Source of the DNA: Actinomycetota bacterium
GTDB taxonomy: Bacteria; Actinomycetota; Actinomycetes; Streptosporangiales; Streptosporangiaceae
Length of the DNA stretch: 12,918 nucleotides
NCBI GenBank assembly: GCA_003168295.1
Contig: PMST01000572.1
Span: 3,115-16,032 of the forward strand
Direction of reading: 5' to 3'
A program made the translations under genes and the position numbers. The notes under the pieces were generated by a model, which saw nothing but the letters and a program-made list of their open reading frames with translations, searched no databases and was not told the DNA's origin. Below are positions 1 through 8,297 of the stretch, piece after piece (position 1 is the stretch's first letter; the number at the start of each line of letters is the position of its first letter).

Positions 1-2393
1 CGGTGCAACTCCGCCAGCCGGTCGATGATCAGCTCGTCGTCGGCGACCAGGATCCGCTCGTTCAGCTCGATCGTGAGCGCGGCGGCCGGCAGGCCGGTGT
101 CGGCGAGAACGGCGGCCACGCTGGCGGTGAACGAGGGCGCGGTGATCTGCCGGGCGGACACGTTGACCGAGATCCCGACCTCCGCGGACGACCGCCGCCA
201 GGCCGCTCCCTGCGCGCATGCCTCGCGGAGCACCCACTCGCCGAGCGGCACGATGAGGCCCGATTCCTCAGCGGCGCCGAGGAACTCACGCGGTCCCACC
301 CACCGCCCCTCCCCGCTTTCCCCCTCCCCGATTCCTCTGTCCCCGCGCCACCAGCGGACCAGTGCCTCGGCGCCGGTGACACGCGAGCTCTCCAGGTTGA
401 CGATCGGCTGGTAGTGCAGCGTGAACTCGCCGTTGGACAGGGCCCGCTGCAGGTCGCTGACGATCTCGAGCCTGCGCACCACGTCCTCGTGCATGTGCGC
501 GGCGTACACCTCCACCCGGTCGCCGCCGGCCTCCTTCGCCCGGGACATGGCCACGTCCGCGTTGCGCAAGATCAGCGCGGGAGGGTCATCCGGGGACCGG
601 TGGTGATCCTGGGAGCCCCGGTCGACCTCGGCGAGAGCGACACCGACGCTGGCGGTCAGCGCGATCTGCTGGCCTGCCACCTGGAACGGTTCCGCCGCCA
701 CGATGCCGACCAGCCGTTCGGCGATCTCGGTGACCTCCTGGGCGGTCCCGGCCTCCTCGATTAGCACGGCGAACTCGTCGCTGCCCCAGCGCGCCACCGT
801 GTCGTGGACCGGCACGACGGCACGCAGCCGCCGGGCGGCCTGGGCGAGGACGAGGTCACCCGCGCCATGGCCGACCGAGTCGTTGACCGCGGTGAAGCGG
901 TCCAGGTCGCAGAAGATGACGCCGGTCCGCCGGGCGGCCGGCCCGGCGGCGGCGCCGGCCAGGACTTCCTTGGTCCGCTCCTCGACGTAGGCGCGGTTGG
1001 GCAGCCCGGTCAGCCCGTCGTGGAAGGTCAGGTGCGTCAGCTGCTGGCGCAGCGCCACCTGGTCGCTGACATCGCGGGCGCTGACGAGCATCTGGTTCGG
1101 TTCGCCCGGAGCCTGGTAGCGCAGCAGGGTGGACTCGACGTGATGCCACGTCCCGTCGGCCCCGCGCACCCGGGCCGGGAACCGGCCTGACCCTTCGGCT
1201 GGCTCGGCTCCGCGTCCCCTCGGGGACTCAGCGGAACCCGCGTAGTGGTAGCCGCCCAGCGCGAGCCGGGCCGCCACCAGGACCGTGCCCCGGTCCTCGG
1301 GGTGGACGAAATCGAGGAGCCGCTGGCCGACCAGGGCCCCCGGCGCGTAGCCGTAGTCCTGGACCGCCTGGCTCGCGTACCTGATGACGCCCTCGAGATC
1401 GCAGACCAGGACGACATCGCTGGTCCGGCTGGCCAGATCACGCAGACTCCGGCTTGATTCCCGCCAGATCCCGAGCACGAGCCCGTTCTCCCGGACGAGC
1501 ATGAAGACCCGGGCCGCCAGCACGAGCACGCCCGCTCCGCCCGCCACCACCAGCGCGACTCCGGACGCAGGCGCGTCGGCCAGGCCGTTGGCGATCACCA
1601 CCAGGGTGGCCAGCGACGCGGCCAGCGCGGCGATGACGGTGGCCGCCGCCGAGCTCGCGGTCCGGCGCGTCCAGCCGCCTTCGGTCACCTTCCAGGGGGC
1701 CAGGCCGAGCAGCAGCGCCGCGGCCACGGGCATCAGCAGCGCCGCGACACCCAGGTGCCCGCCTGACACCCGCTGGCCGACCCCGAGCGCGTCGCCGACG
1801 GCGATCACGAGCAGGGCCAGGTAGGGCAGCGTGACCCGCCGCCAGGCGGTGGTGACCATGGGCAGCAGCGCGCCGAGCACGGCCAGGTCGGCCAGCGGGT
1901 GGACCAGGGCCAGCAGGAAGGTCCCCGGTCGTTCGCCCGACCGGTGGAATTCCGCGCTGAACAGCGTTACCCATCCGATCACGAGCAGGGCGACCGCCAT
2001 GACGTAACCGTCCGCGAGTCCTGACAGGACCCCGGCGCCCGCCGCGCCCTCGGAACCGTCCGGCCCGGCCGAGCCCTCGGACCGGTGCGCCGACCGGGTA
2101 CTGGCCAGCCGCTGGACGCTGCTGTCGCCTTCCCGGCCCGCGGTCGTCAGGACCGCGATGCCGGCCGCGGCGGCGGCCAGCGCCAGCAACGGCAGCAAGT
2201 CGGTGAACGACAGTCCTGGAGCGGGGTTCAGCGCCCCGCCGGTGAGCTGGGTGACGATCAGCCCGGCGCAGTAGAGCGCGGCGGCGCCCGCGAGCCACCG
2301 GTAGGCCCGCGCGATCGTGCCGTCGTGGCCGCGGGCGCCGAGCCACAGGCTCACCGCCGCCGCGCACCACGCCAGCATGCCAAGCACGCTCAT
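1..2393 (-). CDS. Membrane-anchored PAS-GGDEF-EAL cyclic-di-GMP signalling protein (3' end missing)
   Basis: The frame is open for 797 codons from the ATG at 2393 to the window edge, so the C-terminus is missing. Residues 1-300 hold about nine hydrophobic segments, an integral membrane sensor. A PAS domain follows (about 318-445, with DVVLVCDLEGVIRYAS at its start), then a GGDEF domain (from about 460, FHDGLTGLPNR) and an EAL domain (from about 640, with YQPIVNL, EALVRW at 676-681, NVSARQI and an ELNE segment matching the catalytic ELTE). GGDEF domains make and EAL domains hydrolyse cyclic di-GMP. The signature at 537-541 reads GSDEF instead of GGDEF, and the place of the RxxD inhibitory site reads PVHD, so cyclase activity is uncertain. 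The EAL residues visible look intact. Two in-frame low-complexity inserts lie in the PAS (386-403) and EAL (689-696) domains. No in-frame start exists upstream before a stop. Family is certain; net activity is inference. Confidence 0.93.
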   Translation of the reverse strand, partial: MSVLGMLAWCAAAVSLWLGARGHDGTIARAYRWLAGAAALYCAGLIVTQLTGGALNPAPGLSFTDLLPLLALAAAAAGIAVLTTAGREGDSSVQRLASTRSAHRSEGSAGPDGSEGAAGAGVLSGLADGYVMAVALLVIGWVTLFSAEFHRSGERPGTFLLALVHPLADLAVLGALLPMVTTAWRRVTLPYLALLVIAVGDALGVGQRVSGGHLGVAALLMPVAAALLLGLAPWKVTEGGWTRRTASSAAATVIAALAASLATLVVIANGLADAPASGVALVVAGGAGVLVLAARVFMLVRENGLVLGIWRESSRSLRDLASRTSDVVLVCDLEGVIRYASQAVQDYGYAPGALVGQRLLDFVHPEDRGTVLVAARLALGGYHYAGSAESPRGRGAEPAEGSGRFPARVRGADGTWHHVESTLLRYQAPGEPNQMLVSARDVSDQVALRQQLTHLTFHDGLTGLPNRAYVEERTKEVLAGAAAGPAARRTGVIFCDLDRFTAVNDSVGHGAGDLVLAQAARRLRAVVPVHDTVARWGSDEFAVLIEEAGTAQEVTEIAERLVGIVAAEPFQVAGQQIALTASVGVALAEVDRGSQDHHRSPDDPPALILRNADVAMSRAKEAGGDRVEVYAAHMHEDVVRRLEIVSDLQRALSNGEFTLHYQPIVNLESSRVTGAEALVRWWRGDRGIGEGESGEGRWVGPREFLGAAEESGLIVPLGEWVLREACAQGAAWRRSSAEVGISVNVSARQITAPSFTASVAAVLADTGLPAAALTIELNERILVADDELIIDRLAELH
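1185..1238 (-). repeat. In-frame palindromic insert in the PAS domain
   Basis: These 54 bases (18 codons, residues 386-403, rich in Gly, Ser, Glu, Pro and Arg) interrupt the PAS domain between GGYHYA and GRFPARVRGADGTW, where PAS domains normally pass straight into the strand that carries DGTW. They contain the palindrome GTCCCC-TC-GGGGAC (1214-1227), flanked by CCGC (1210-1213) and GCGG (1231-1234). That it is an insertion is inferred from the family pattern; no alignment was run. Confidence 0.5.
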
Positions 2394-2394
2394 A

Positions 2395-2408
2395 CTCGGT
2401 TTCCCGAG
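2395..2408 (-). promoter_or_regulatory. Start-proximal hairpin with GAAA loop
   Basis: On the minus strand the bases just before the ATG at 2393 read CTCGG-GAAA-CCGAG, a 5-bp perfect stem closed by a GNRA-type tetraloop and ending one base before the start codon. There is no good Shine-Dalgarno match outside it; the only purine stretch (GGGAAA) is in the hairpin. It could limit ribosome access to the cyclic-di-GMP gene. The structure is seen; the role is inference. Confidence 0.4.
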
Positions 2409-2498
2409 ATGATCAGGCGCACCCGGACTCCTTCCGTTCCGCCCCGCCGTTCTTTGTACTCAACGCACGCCAGCCAGAAGCGGATAGCTTCATCACGC

Positions 2499-2522
2499 TT
2501 TCGTTACCTCGTCGTAACGAAA
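2499..2522. promoter_or_regulatory. Perfect 9-bp inverted repeat, operator-like
   Basis: TTTCGTTAC (2499-2507) and GTAACGAAA (2514-2522) are exact reverse complements separated by six bases. The site lies about 105-130 bases upstream of the cyclic-di-GMP gene and about 330 upstream of accA. There is no T-run after it on either strand and no gene reading into it, so a terminator is unlikely. A dimeric repressor or activator site is the best reading; the protein is unknown. Confidence 0.5.
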
Positions 2523-2559
2523 AGTCGCTGAAGTCGCGCGTAGCCGAACACCGGCGACC

Positions 2560-2695
2560 GGGAGTCCCAACCCCAAGAGTCCCAAGAGACGGCCTTGCCG
2601 GCCGGTCTGGCGCTTACTCTACGTACCCGAGGTCACACTTCGGTTGAGGAAGTGCGTCCAGCGGGAGACAAACTGCGGCGGAATCCGGGACTCCC
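2560..2695. repeat. GAGTCCC short repeats in the intergenic region
   Basis: GAGTCCCAA occurs twice in direct orientation (2562-2570 and 2577-2585, period 15). GGGAGTCCC (2560-2568) has its exact reverse complement GGGACTCCC at 2687-2695. Such spaced copies can be regulator boxes, but in GC-rich DNA short matches also arise by chance. Confidence 0.3.
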
Positions 2696-2842
2696 GGGCC
2701 TTTTACGCTGTTCCGAGGGATTAGGGGATATGTGTGAATGATCACGGACTGGACGAGATCGCCCGACGCGGGCATGCTGGCTCCGCGGCCGACATGACAG
2801 CATGATTTAACTGATCAAGATTCCGGCGCCGTCGGAAAACCA

Positions 2843-2848
2843 GGGAGG
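2843..2848 (+). promoter_or_regulatory. Ribosome binding site of accA
   Basis: GGGAGG ends four bases before the GTG at 2853. It fixes this start, after which the protein begins at once with the biotin-carboxylase N-terminus [16 protein letters not shown]. Confidence 0.75.
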
Positions 2849-2852
2849 CGCA

Positions 2853-4646
<1,794 letters not shown>

Positions 4647-4652
4647 GCAACG

Positions 4653-4994
4653 GTGACCAGGCTGCCCGGAGATCCGGGCGCGGGGGGCAAGGTGCGGTTC
4701 GCGCTCGGCGGCCGGCTCCCAGAACGCAACCGGGAATGGGTCAGGCACGAGCTGACCGACGCCGGGTGGCGCAGCCGTCTGATCATCCGCCACCTGATCG
4801 TCATGCTGCCGCTGTGCGCGGTGCTCGCGCTGCTGCCCGGAGCGGCGTGGATCCGGATCGCGGTACCCGGGTTGTTCCTGATCTGCAGCGTGGGCATCGT
4901 CGCGATGTACGCCGACGACATCCGGGTCTCCCGGCTGCGGCGGCACGGCCTCGAACCCCCCGACGACCCCGACCTGGGCCGGCCCTCGCACTGA
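4653..4994 (+). CDS. DUF5313 family small membrane protein
   Basis: A 113-residue protein that I match to DUF5313 by its pattern: the N-terminal GGRLPERNREWVRHEL block followed by a GWR, then two membrane helices (about 50-67 and 69-88) and a basic tail with SRLRRHGLEPP. DUF5313 is an actinobacterial family without known function. The GTG start lies six bases after the accA stop, with a GAGG about 12 bases upstream inside the accA end, so translation is probably coupled to accA. Its 3' part (4801-4994) overlaps an antisense extension of the facing NmrA-type frame, which is probably not real coding. A link to carboxylase function is not shown by anything beyond position. Confidence 0.8.
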   Translation: MTRLPGDPGAGGKVRFALGGRLPERNREWVRHELTDAGWRSRLIIRHLIVMLPLCAVLALLPGAAWIRIAVPGLFLICSVGIVAMYADDIRVSRLRRHGLEPPDDPDLGRPSH

Positions 4995-5924
4995 GCGGTG
5001 CGGCGGTGGCATCGACGCCGTGGTCAAGCGGTGCGGGCAGGGGTGGAGGGAGTGCTGGGACGGGCGGGCGCAGGCGGGCGTGAGCCCAGGCGGCCAGCGT
5101 GGTCGGCGTCGTCGTGACGATGCTGCGTTTATCTTCGGGGACGAAGTCTGGGCGCATCACGGCCGACATGCCGACCATGCCCTCGATCTGCTTGTCGCCG
5201 AAGCCGCCCGCCCGCAGCGAGGCGCGCAGGGCGTCCGCGGAGATCGTCTCGGCGCGGATCGGGCGGCCGAGCGCCGCGGTGAGGATCTGGGCCACCTGGA
5301 TGAGGGTGAGATCTTCGGGGCCATGGACGGCCTGGACGTTACGGCCGGACCAGCCGCCGTAAAGCAACCGGGCTGCGGCGATGTCGCCGATGTCACGCGG
5401 GTCGACCCACGGCTGCGGGTAGTCGATGGCGGCCGGTATGCGGACCAGGCCGTGACGCAGGGAGTCGAGATCGAGGTTGGTGTAGAAGTAACCGCAGCGC
5501 AGGTGAAGGACCGAGGATCCGGTGGCGTCGAGGACTTCCTCGGTGCTGGCCAGGCCGGCGATCTCCCCGATGCCGGTGCGCTTCTCCGCGCCGACGCTGC
5601 TGATGAATACGGTGCGGGCAATGCCGTTCTCGGTTACGGCGCGGGCCGCGGTGGCGCCGAGCTGGGCGTACCAGGCCACCGGGTCGGCGTCGGGGTCTGC
5701 CATGAACGGCGCGAGCCAGAACAGGGCGTCAGCGCCGCGAGTCGCCCGGACAACGGCGTCGGAGTCGGCCAGGTCCGTCCGGACGACGTCGGCCCGTTCG
5801 AGCACACGCGGGTCCAGCCGCGCGGGATGGCGAGCCAGAAGCGTGGGCCGGGCGCCCGCCTGCAGAAGCACCTGGACGACCCGTGACCCGATGTTGCCGG
5901 TGGGGTGGTGACGACAATTCTCAT
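4801..5924 (-). pseudogene. NmrA-type NAD(P)-binding oxidoreductase, frameshifted in the Rossmann motif
   Basis: An ATG at 5924 has a good ribosome site and encodes MRIVVTTP, a Rossmann first strand. After the C run at 5902-5905 the frame is wrong: the TGNIGSRVVQVLLQAGA continuation is only read one base over. One missing base in the proline codon would restore the family motif TPTGNIG. From there the frame reads a typical NmrA/azoreductase-like protein (LLARHP, ADALFWLAPF, VFISSVGAE, HLRCGYFYTNL, WVDPRDIGDIAA, TTTPTTLAAWAHARL). This fold usually ends near 280-290 residues, which is about position 5050. Here the frame runs on to 4801 as an Arg/Ala/Pro-rich tail antisense to the DUF5313 gene. 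A stop in the neighbouring frame at 5024-5026 would give a normal length, so a second shift near 5030-5075 is possible. Either it is a decaying gene or the sequence has errors. A shorter product from the GTG at 5871 would lack the nucleotide-binding glycines. Confidence 0.8.
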
Positions 5925-5931
5925 GAGTCCG

Positions 5932-5936
5932 CTCCT
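5932..5936 (-). promoter_or_regulatory. Ribosome binding site that fixes the start of the frameshifted gene
   Basis: AGGAG on the minus strand, seven bases before the ATG at 5924. It argues that translation truly begins with MRIVVTTP and hence that the break downstream is a frameshift rather than a mis-chosen start. Confidence 0.7.
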
Positions 5937-6094
5937 AAGCCGGGCCGCGAGGCGCGAGCCGGGATGGAGCCATGCCCGGTCATAGCCGCAATGTACCGAG
6001 GTGCGCCGACAATCTCGCCGGGGACGTTGAGTGACGTGGCTGACCACGCCAGGGACGGCGGCGAGTTGCCGGAGGCCGCACAGTTCTCGCGGGT

Positions 6095-7471
6095 TTAGGG
6101 GATGTCGCCGGTGAATTCCATTAGTTTCCTGGCGGCCTCGGTCAGGCTGCCGGACATGGACGGGTAAACGGCGAACGTGCGCGCCAGCTGCTCGACCGTA
6201 AGATGCTGCTCGACCGCGATCGAGACGGCCAGGATGAGCTCGCTGGCCCGCGGGGCCACCACCACGCCGCCGAGGACGACGCCGGTGCCCGGACTGCTGA
6301 ACAGCTTCACGAAACCGTCGCTGACCCCGGCCATCTTGGCCCGCGGGTTGGTGGCCAGCGGCTGCTTCAGCACCCGGGCGGAGACCTCGCCCGCCGTGAC
6401 CACCCGCTGCGACACGCCCACGGTGGCGATTTCGGGGTCGGTGAAGATGGTCGCGGCGACGTGGCCGAGCCGCAGCGGGCCCACCGCCTCGCCGAGCGTG
6501 TGCCACATCGCGATCCGGCCCTGCATCGCCGCGACCGAGGCCAGCATCAGCACGCCGGTGCAGTCGCCCGCCGCGTACACCCCGGTCGCCGACGTCCGCG
6601 ACACCCGGTCGACCTCGACGAAACCGTGCGCGTCCACCTTCACGCCCGCCTCGTCCAGGCCGATGCCCCCGGTCCTGGGGATCATGCCCACGGTGAGCAG
6701 GCAATGGCTGCCGGTCACGGTCCGGCCGTCTTCCAGGGCGACCGTTACGGTGTCGCGATCGCGGCTGACGGCTTTTGCCCGGGACCGGCCGAGCACGGTC
6801 ATGCCGCGACGGCGGAACACGTCCTCGATCAGGCTGGCCGCGTCCTCGTCTTCCTGCGGCAGCACCCGGTCCCGCGAGGACACCAGCGTGACGCGCGCGC
6901 CGAGCGCCTGGTAGGCGCTGGCGAACTCCGCCCCGGTGACGCCCGAGCCGACCACGATCAGATCCCGGGGTAGTTCGGTGAGATCGTAGAGCTGACGCCA
7001 GGTCAAGATGCGTTCGCCGTCGGGCTGCGCGCCTGCCAGGATCCGCGGCGACGCGCCGGTGGCGACCAGGATGGCGTCCGCTTTTATTTCCTCGTCGCCC
7101 GCTTTTACGATTCCTGGGCCGGCCAGGCGGCCGTGGGCTTTGATCACCTTGACGTCTTCGGCTACGAGGCGGGCGGCGATGTCGCGGGACTGGGCCCGGG
7201 CCAGGTCGGTGATCCGCTCGTACAGGCGGGCGGCGTTGACGTTGGCCAGCCCGCCGGTGGCGATGCCGAGACCCGGAGCGCGGTTCAGCATCGTCATCGC
7301 GTTGGACGTCTCGATGAGGGTCTTGGAGGGCACGCAGTCGGTGAGCACACAGGCTCCGCCGAGCCCGTCCGAATCCACCACGGTGACGTCGGCGCCGAGC
7401 TGGGACGCGACCAGGGCGGCCTCGTAGCCGCCCGGGCCGCCACCGAGGATCGCGATTCTGCGGCGTACCAA
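6095..7471 (-). CDS. lpdA: LpdA-type NAD(P)H quinone reductase / flavoprotein disulfide reductase family
   Basis: The 458-residue protein matches, from memory, Mycobacterium tuberculosis LpdA (Rv3303c) across its length, e.g. LVATGASPRI, AQPDGERILTWRQLYDL, VVGSGVTGAEF and YAAGDCTG. Order: FAD-binding GGGPGGYEAA (10-19), the CxxxxC region GGACVLTDCVPSK (C41, C46), NAD(P)-binding GSGVTG (about 190), second FAD site GDCTG (about 300) and a C-terminal dimerisation domain ending in YPSMSGSLTEAA. In dihydrolipoamide dehydrogenases this last motif has a catalytic His (HPTLSE); here it is Tyr, so dihydrolipoamide activity is unlikely and NAD(P)H:quinone reduction is the expected reaction. Unlike my recollection of the M. 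tuberculosis protein, which has Ala at the first Cys position, both cysteines are present. I chose the TTG at 7471 because AGGAG lies seven bases before it and it yields MVRRRIAILGGG; longer forms would run through the divergent cyclotransferase start. It probably acts in the cytosol in quinone redox balance. Confidence 0.92.
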   Translation of the reverse strand: MVRRRIAILGGGPGGYEAALVASQLGADVTVVDSDGLGGACVLTDCVPSKTLIETSNAMTMLNRAPGLGIATGGLANVNAARLYERITDLARAQSRDIAARLVAEDVKVIKAHGRLAGPGIVKAGDEEIKADAILVATGASPRILAGAQPDGERILTWRQLYDLTELPRDLIVVGSGVTGAEFASAYQALGARVTLVSSRDRVLPQEDEDAASLIEDVFRRRGMTVLGRSRAKAVSRDRDTVTVALEDGRTVTGSHCLLTVGMIPRTGGIGLDEAGVKVDAHGFVEVDRVSRTSATGVYAAGDCTGVLMLASVAAMQGRIAMWHTLGEAVGPLRLGHVAATIFTDPEIATVGVSQRVVTAGEVSARVLKQPLATNPRAKMAGVSDGFVKLFSSPGTGVVLGGVVVAPRASELILAVSIAVEQHLTVEQLARTFAVYPSMSGSLTEAARKLMEFTGDIP

Positions 7472-7478
7472 GGTAACT

Positions 7479-7483
7479 CTCCT
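7479..7483 (-). promoter_or_regulatory. Ribosome binding site deciding the TTG start of lpdA
   Basis: AGGAG on the minus strand, seven bases upstream of the TTG at 7471. No ATG or GTG near it gives a sensible N-terminus. Confidence 0.75.
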
Positions 7484-7539
7484 GTCGCGAGTTTGGTCGC
7501 ACTCAGGTATCAGGCGCGGCTTACCGCGGCGGGACGCCG

Positions 7540-7545
7540 TACCCT
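7540..7545 (+). promoter_or_regulatory. Candidate -10 box for a leaderless transcript
   Basis: TACCCT fits the actinobacterial -10 consensus TANNNT and ends seven bases before the GTG at 7553. Transcription would then start at or next to the start codon. There is no Shine-Dalgarno sequence before this GTG, as expected for a leaderless mRNA. No good -35 box is visible. Confidence 0.45.
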
Positions 7546-7552
7546 TGCTCCC

Positions 7553-8035
7553 GTGGCACTGTACGCGGCCTACGGCAGCAACATGGATCCGGATCAGATG
7601 CTGTTGCGCTGCCCGCACTCACCCCAGCGCGGAACCGGGTGGCTGGAGGGATGGCGGCTGACGTTCGGCGGCGAGGACATCGGCTGGGACGGGGCGCTCG
7701 CGACCGTGGTCGAGGCGCCTAGGTCCCGGGTCTTCGTGGTGCTCTACGACATGTTCGAGACCGACGAGAAGGAACTCGACAACTGGGACGGGGTCAGCCT
7801 CGGCTACTACCGTAAGGCCAAGGTCCGGGTCGAAACCCTCGACGGCAACGTGCTGGCCTGGCTGTACGTGCTCAACTTCTACGAGGGCGGGCTGCCGTCG
7901 GCCCGGAACGTCGGCATCCTCGGGGACGCCGCCGAGAAGGCGGGCGCTCCGGCGGACTACGTCGCGGCGCTGCGCGCCCTGCCCTGCGGAAAGCCCGGCG
8001 ACTCGAACACCGACCTCGGACCGCCCTGGACCTGA
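7553..8035 (+). CDS. Gamma-glutamylcyclotransferase-fold protein (Rv3304-like)
   Basis: A 160-residue protein beginning MALYAAYGSNM, the substrate-loop signature YGSNM of gamma-glutamylcyclotransferase-fold proteins, followed by GWRLTFGGEDIGWDGALATV, VFVVLYDM and LAWLYVL. It resembles, from memory, M. tuberculosis Rv3304, which also sits beside lpdA. Such enzymes release 5-oxoproline from gamma-glutamyl groups, but the substrate of this branch is not known to me. In the family the catalytic acid is the Glu of an LDxxEG motif; here the motif reads LDNWDG, with Asp at residue 79, so catalysis may be altered. The GTG at 7553 is chosen because homologues start right before LYAAYGSN; it lies 81 bases from the divergent lpdA start, and its mRNA is probably leaderless. 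The tail after about residue 145 (GDSNTDLGPPWT) is variable. Fold is confident; activity is not. Confidence 0.88.
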   Translation: MALYAAYGSNMDPDQMLLRCPHSPQRGTGWLEGWRLTFGGEDIGWDGALATVVEAPRSRVFVVLYDMFETDEKELDNWDGVSLGYYRKAKVRVETLDGNVLAWLYVLNFYEGGLPSARNVGILGDAAEKAGAPADYVAALRALPCGKPGDSNTDLGPPWT

Positions 8036-8038
8036 GCA

Positions 8039-8096
8039 GGTGCTGGGCTGGTTTCGCGGGTGCTGGCTGGTTCGCGAGGTGCTGGGCTGGTTCGCG
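8039..8096. repeat. Three imperfect 19-20-bp tandem repeats
   Basis: Three head-to-tail copies of GGTGCTGGGCTGGTTCGCG (8039-8058, 8059-8077, 8078-8096) differ by one-base insertions, one deletion and the last base. They begin right after the cyclotransferase-like gene's stop, in the 262-base gap before the convergent PH-domain gene. They are too few and lack spacers, so this is not CRISPR. Confidence 0.8.
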
Positions 8097-8297
8097 GTGA
8101 TACTGATGCTTGCCGTGGTGCGCAAGCGCTTGTAGTGCGTCTGGGGGCGGGACGACCGCGTAAGGTTCCGGCGAACTGGGCGCCGGATGGCGTTCGCCAA
8201 TCTCGCAAGGCCCGGATCCACCACTTAAGCGGAGAGTATTTTGCGTTGTTCGTCGCTTATGTCCCTATATGTTAGATAAGTGACCGGCGGGTGGCGG
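8097..8297. other. Non-coding gap between convergent genes
   Basis: No gene is supported here. It holds a 10-bp palindrome CAAGCGCTTG (8123-8132), an inverted repeat GGCGAAC (8170-8176) / GTTCGCC (8192-8198) with a 15-base loop, and an AT-rich patch at about 8225-8280 unlike the surrounding DNA. The inverted repeat could help end transcription from either side but has no T-run. Confidence 0.45.

Larger units (their letters stand above)
2394..2852. other. Non-coding region between divergent genes
   Basis: This 459-base stretch separates the start of the cyclic-di-GMP gene (minus) from accA (plus), so it should hold two divergent promoters. No frame in it has recognisable protein content. It contains the start-proximal hairpin (2395-2408), a 9-bp-arm inverted repeat (2499-2522), GAGTCCC repeats (2560-2695) and the accA ribosome site. 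No convincing -35/-10 pair was found on either strand. It is clearly more AT-rich than the flanking genes, for example around 2490-2525 and 2800-2840. Confidence 0.6.

Noticed and set aside
1438..2370. A 310-codon minus-strand frame in the membrane part of the cyclic-di-GMP gene
   Set aside because: It is Arg/Gly/Pro-rich noise in another frame; the real frame here gives the membrane helices that lead into the PAS domain.
2685..2704. A terminator at the CCGGGACTCCCGG palindrome followed by CCTTTT
   Set aside because: The arms meet with too little loop for a stable hairpin, the T-run is short, and no plus-strand gene reads into it.
5634..7502. A 622-codon minus-strand open frame
   Set aside because: It is lpdA read out of frame, rich in Arg/Gly/Pro with no motif. 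Only its stretch at 5904-5924 is real, as the first eight codons of the frameshifted NmrA-type gene.
7471..7618. An upstream start at 7618 for lpdA
   Set aside because: It would add 49 residues unlike the family, run across the divergent cyclotransferase start, and ignore the ribosome site before the TTG at 7471.
8039..8096. A CRISPR array
   Set aside because: The units are directly adjacent with no spacers and there are only three, with no cas gene nearby.
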